A stretch of DNA of 23,170 bases from JAQIBY01 sp964527535 (GTDB lineage: Bacteria > Bacteroidota > Bacteroidia > Bacteroidales > ML635J-15), in NCBI GenBank assembly GCA_964527535.1, contig CAZGPW010000132.1, positions 1-23,170 on the forward strand, given 5' to 3'. A program made the position numbers and the translations under genes. This document shows, in pieces, positions 22,916 to 23,170 of this stretch (position 1 is its first letter; each line of letters begins with the position of its first letter). The notes beneath the pieces were generated by a model that was given only the letters and a program-made list of their open reading frames with translations, had not been told where the DNA came from and did no database searches.

Positions 22916-23170
22916 TGTCGAATGATGAAGTTAACAGCCAAAATCAGAACAAAAGAAAGTTTGATTTGGAAGAAAGGCTGATTATTTTTGCCATTCTTAT
23001 TATGAAGGTTTCTGAAAATTTGCACACCACTCCTGCCGGACGATATATTTCCGGACAAATTGTGCGTTCCTGCACTTCTCCTGCATTACACTATGGGGAA
23101 GCACAAAGTGCAGAGTCAATGGCAGATTTTGTTCACAAATTGAAAGTTTTGCTGAAAGAGTATAGAGAAA
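22897..23170 (+). CDS. Four-helix-bundle protein (23S rRNA IVS / avd-like), partial
   Basis: The reading frame runs off the window end after 91 codons and one base. Recognisable family core: FDLEERLIIFAILIMKVSENL, then AGRYISGQIVRSCTSPALHYGEAQSAES and DFVHKLKVLLKEYRE, matching the four-helix-bundle (S23/IVS) family whose members are ~115-130 residues. Homologues are encoded in 23S rRNA intervening sequences and resemble the Avd accessory protein of diversity-generating retroelements; function is mostly unknown. The start may be the ATG at 22897 or the one at 22915, since the first ~18 codons lie in the repetitive leader. Confidence 0.8.
   Translation, partial: MNTEQGMSNDEVNSQNQNKRKFDLEERLIIFAILIMKVSENLHTTPAGRYISGQIVRSCTSPALHYGEAQSAESMADFVHKLKVLLKEYRE

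Overview
The window reads as the chromosome of an anaerobic or microaerophilic member of the Bacteroidota. Five things point there: a secreted protein with a type IX secretion (T9SS) C-terminal sorting domain, several lipoproteins, TAnnTTTG-type -7 promoter boxes (the Bacteroidota consensus) ahead of several genes, SerRS and GdhA of Bacteroidota type, and almost no Shine-Dalgarno sequences. Rubrerythrin-like and flavin/Fe-S electron-transfer proteins suit an anaerobic lifestyle. No genus can be named from the sequence alone.

Layout. 1-260 holds several palindromes ahead of an AAA_14/DUF4143 ATPase (261-1418). Next comes a T9SS-exported Omp28-like protein (1559-3445) closed by a strong terminator, then prmC and a lipoprotein (3555-5125). 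5231-6070 (-) is an unrecognised protein. 6071-6956 has no gene but much structure: a ~228 bp element that folds from end to end (6201-6428), and a 57-unit heptanucleotide tandem array (6555-6953). The array abuts the stop codon of a three-gene minus-strand operon (9047 down to 6957): an outer-membrane-type protein and two MORN-repeat lipoproteins.

From 9293 a tight plus-strand operon runs serS, a coiled-coil lipoprotein, a periplasmic TPR protein, an EamA transporter and ruvC, mostly with overlapping start/stop codons. A 337 bp gap holding a plausible promoter leads to gdhA (NADP-type glutamate dehydrogenase) and its terminator.

The most notable gene set is 16239-22178. It encodes a NuoE-like protein, a NuoF/HydB-like protein and a 1197-residue fusion of a NuoG-like iron-sulfur protein, an NfnB/GltD-like flavoprotein and a molybdopterin-oxidoreductase-fold tail that has lost its Fe-S cysteines. 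This is the architecture of the Sporomusa-type (Stn) electron-bifurcating transhydrogenase, which links NADH, NADPH and ferredoxin. It lies directly downstream of an NADPH-using gdhA. A rubrerythrin-like diiron protein (22227-22682) follows, and the window ends inside a four-helix-bundle protein gene.

Taken together, the right half is a redox and nitrogen module (NADPH supply and use, peroxide defence), and the middle is an intergenic repeat island between housekeeping operons.
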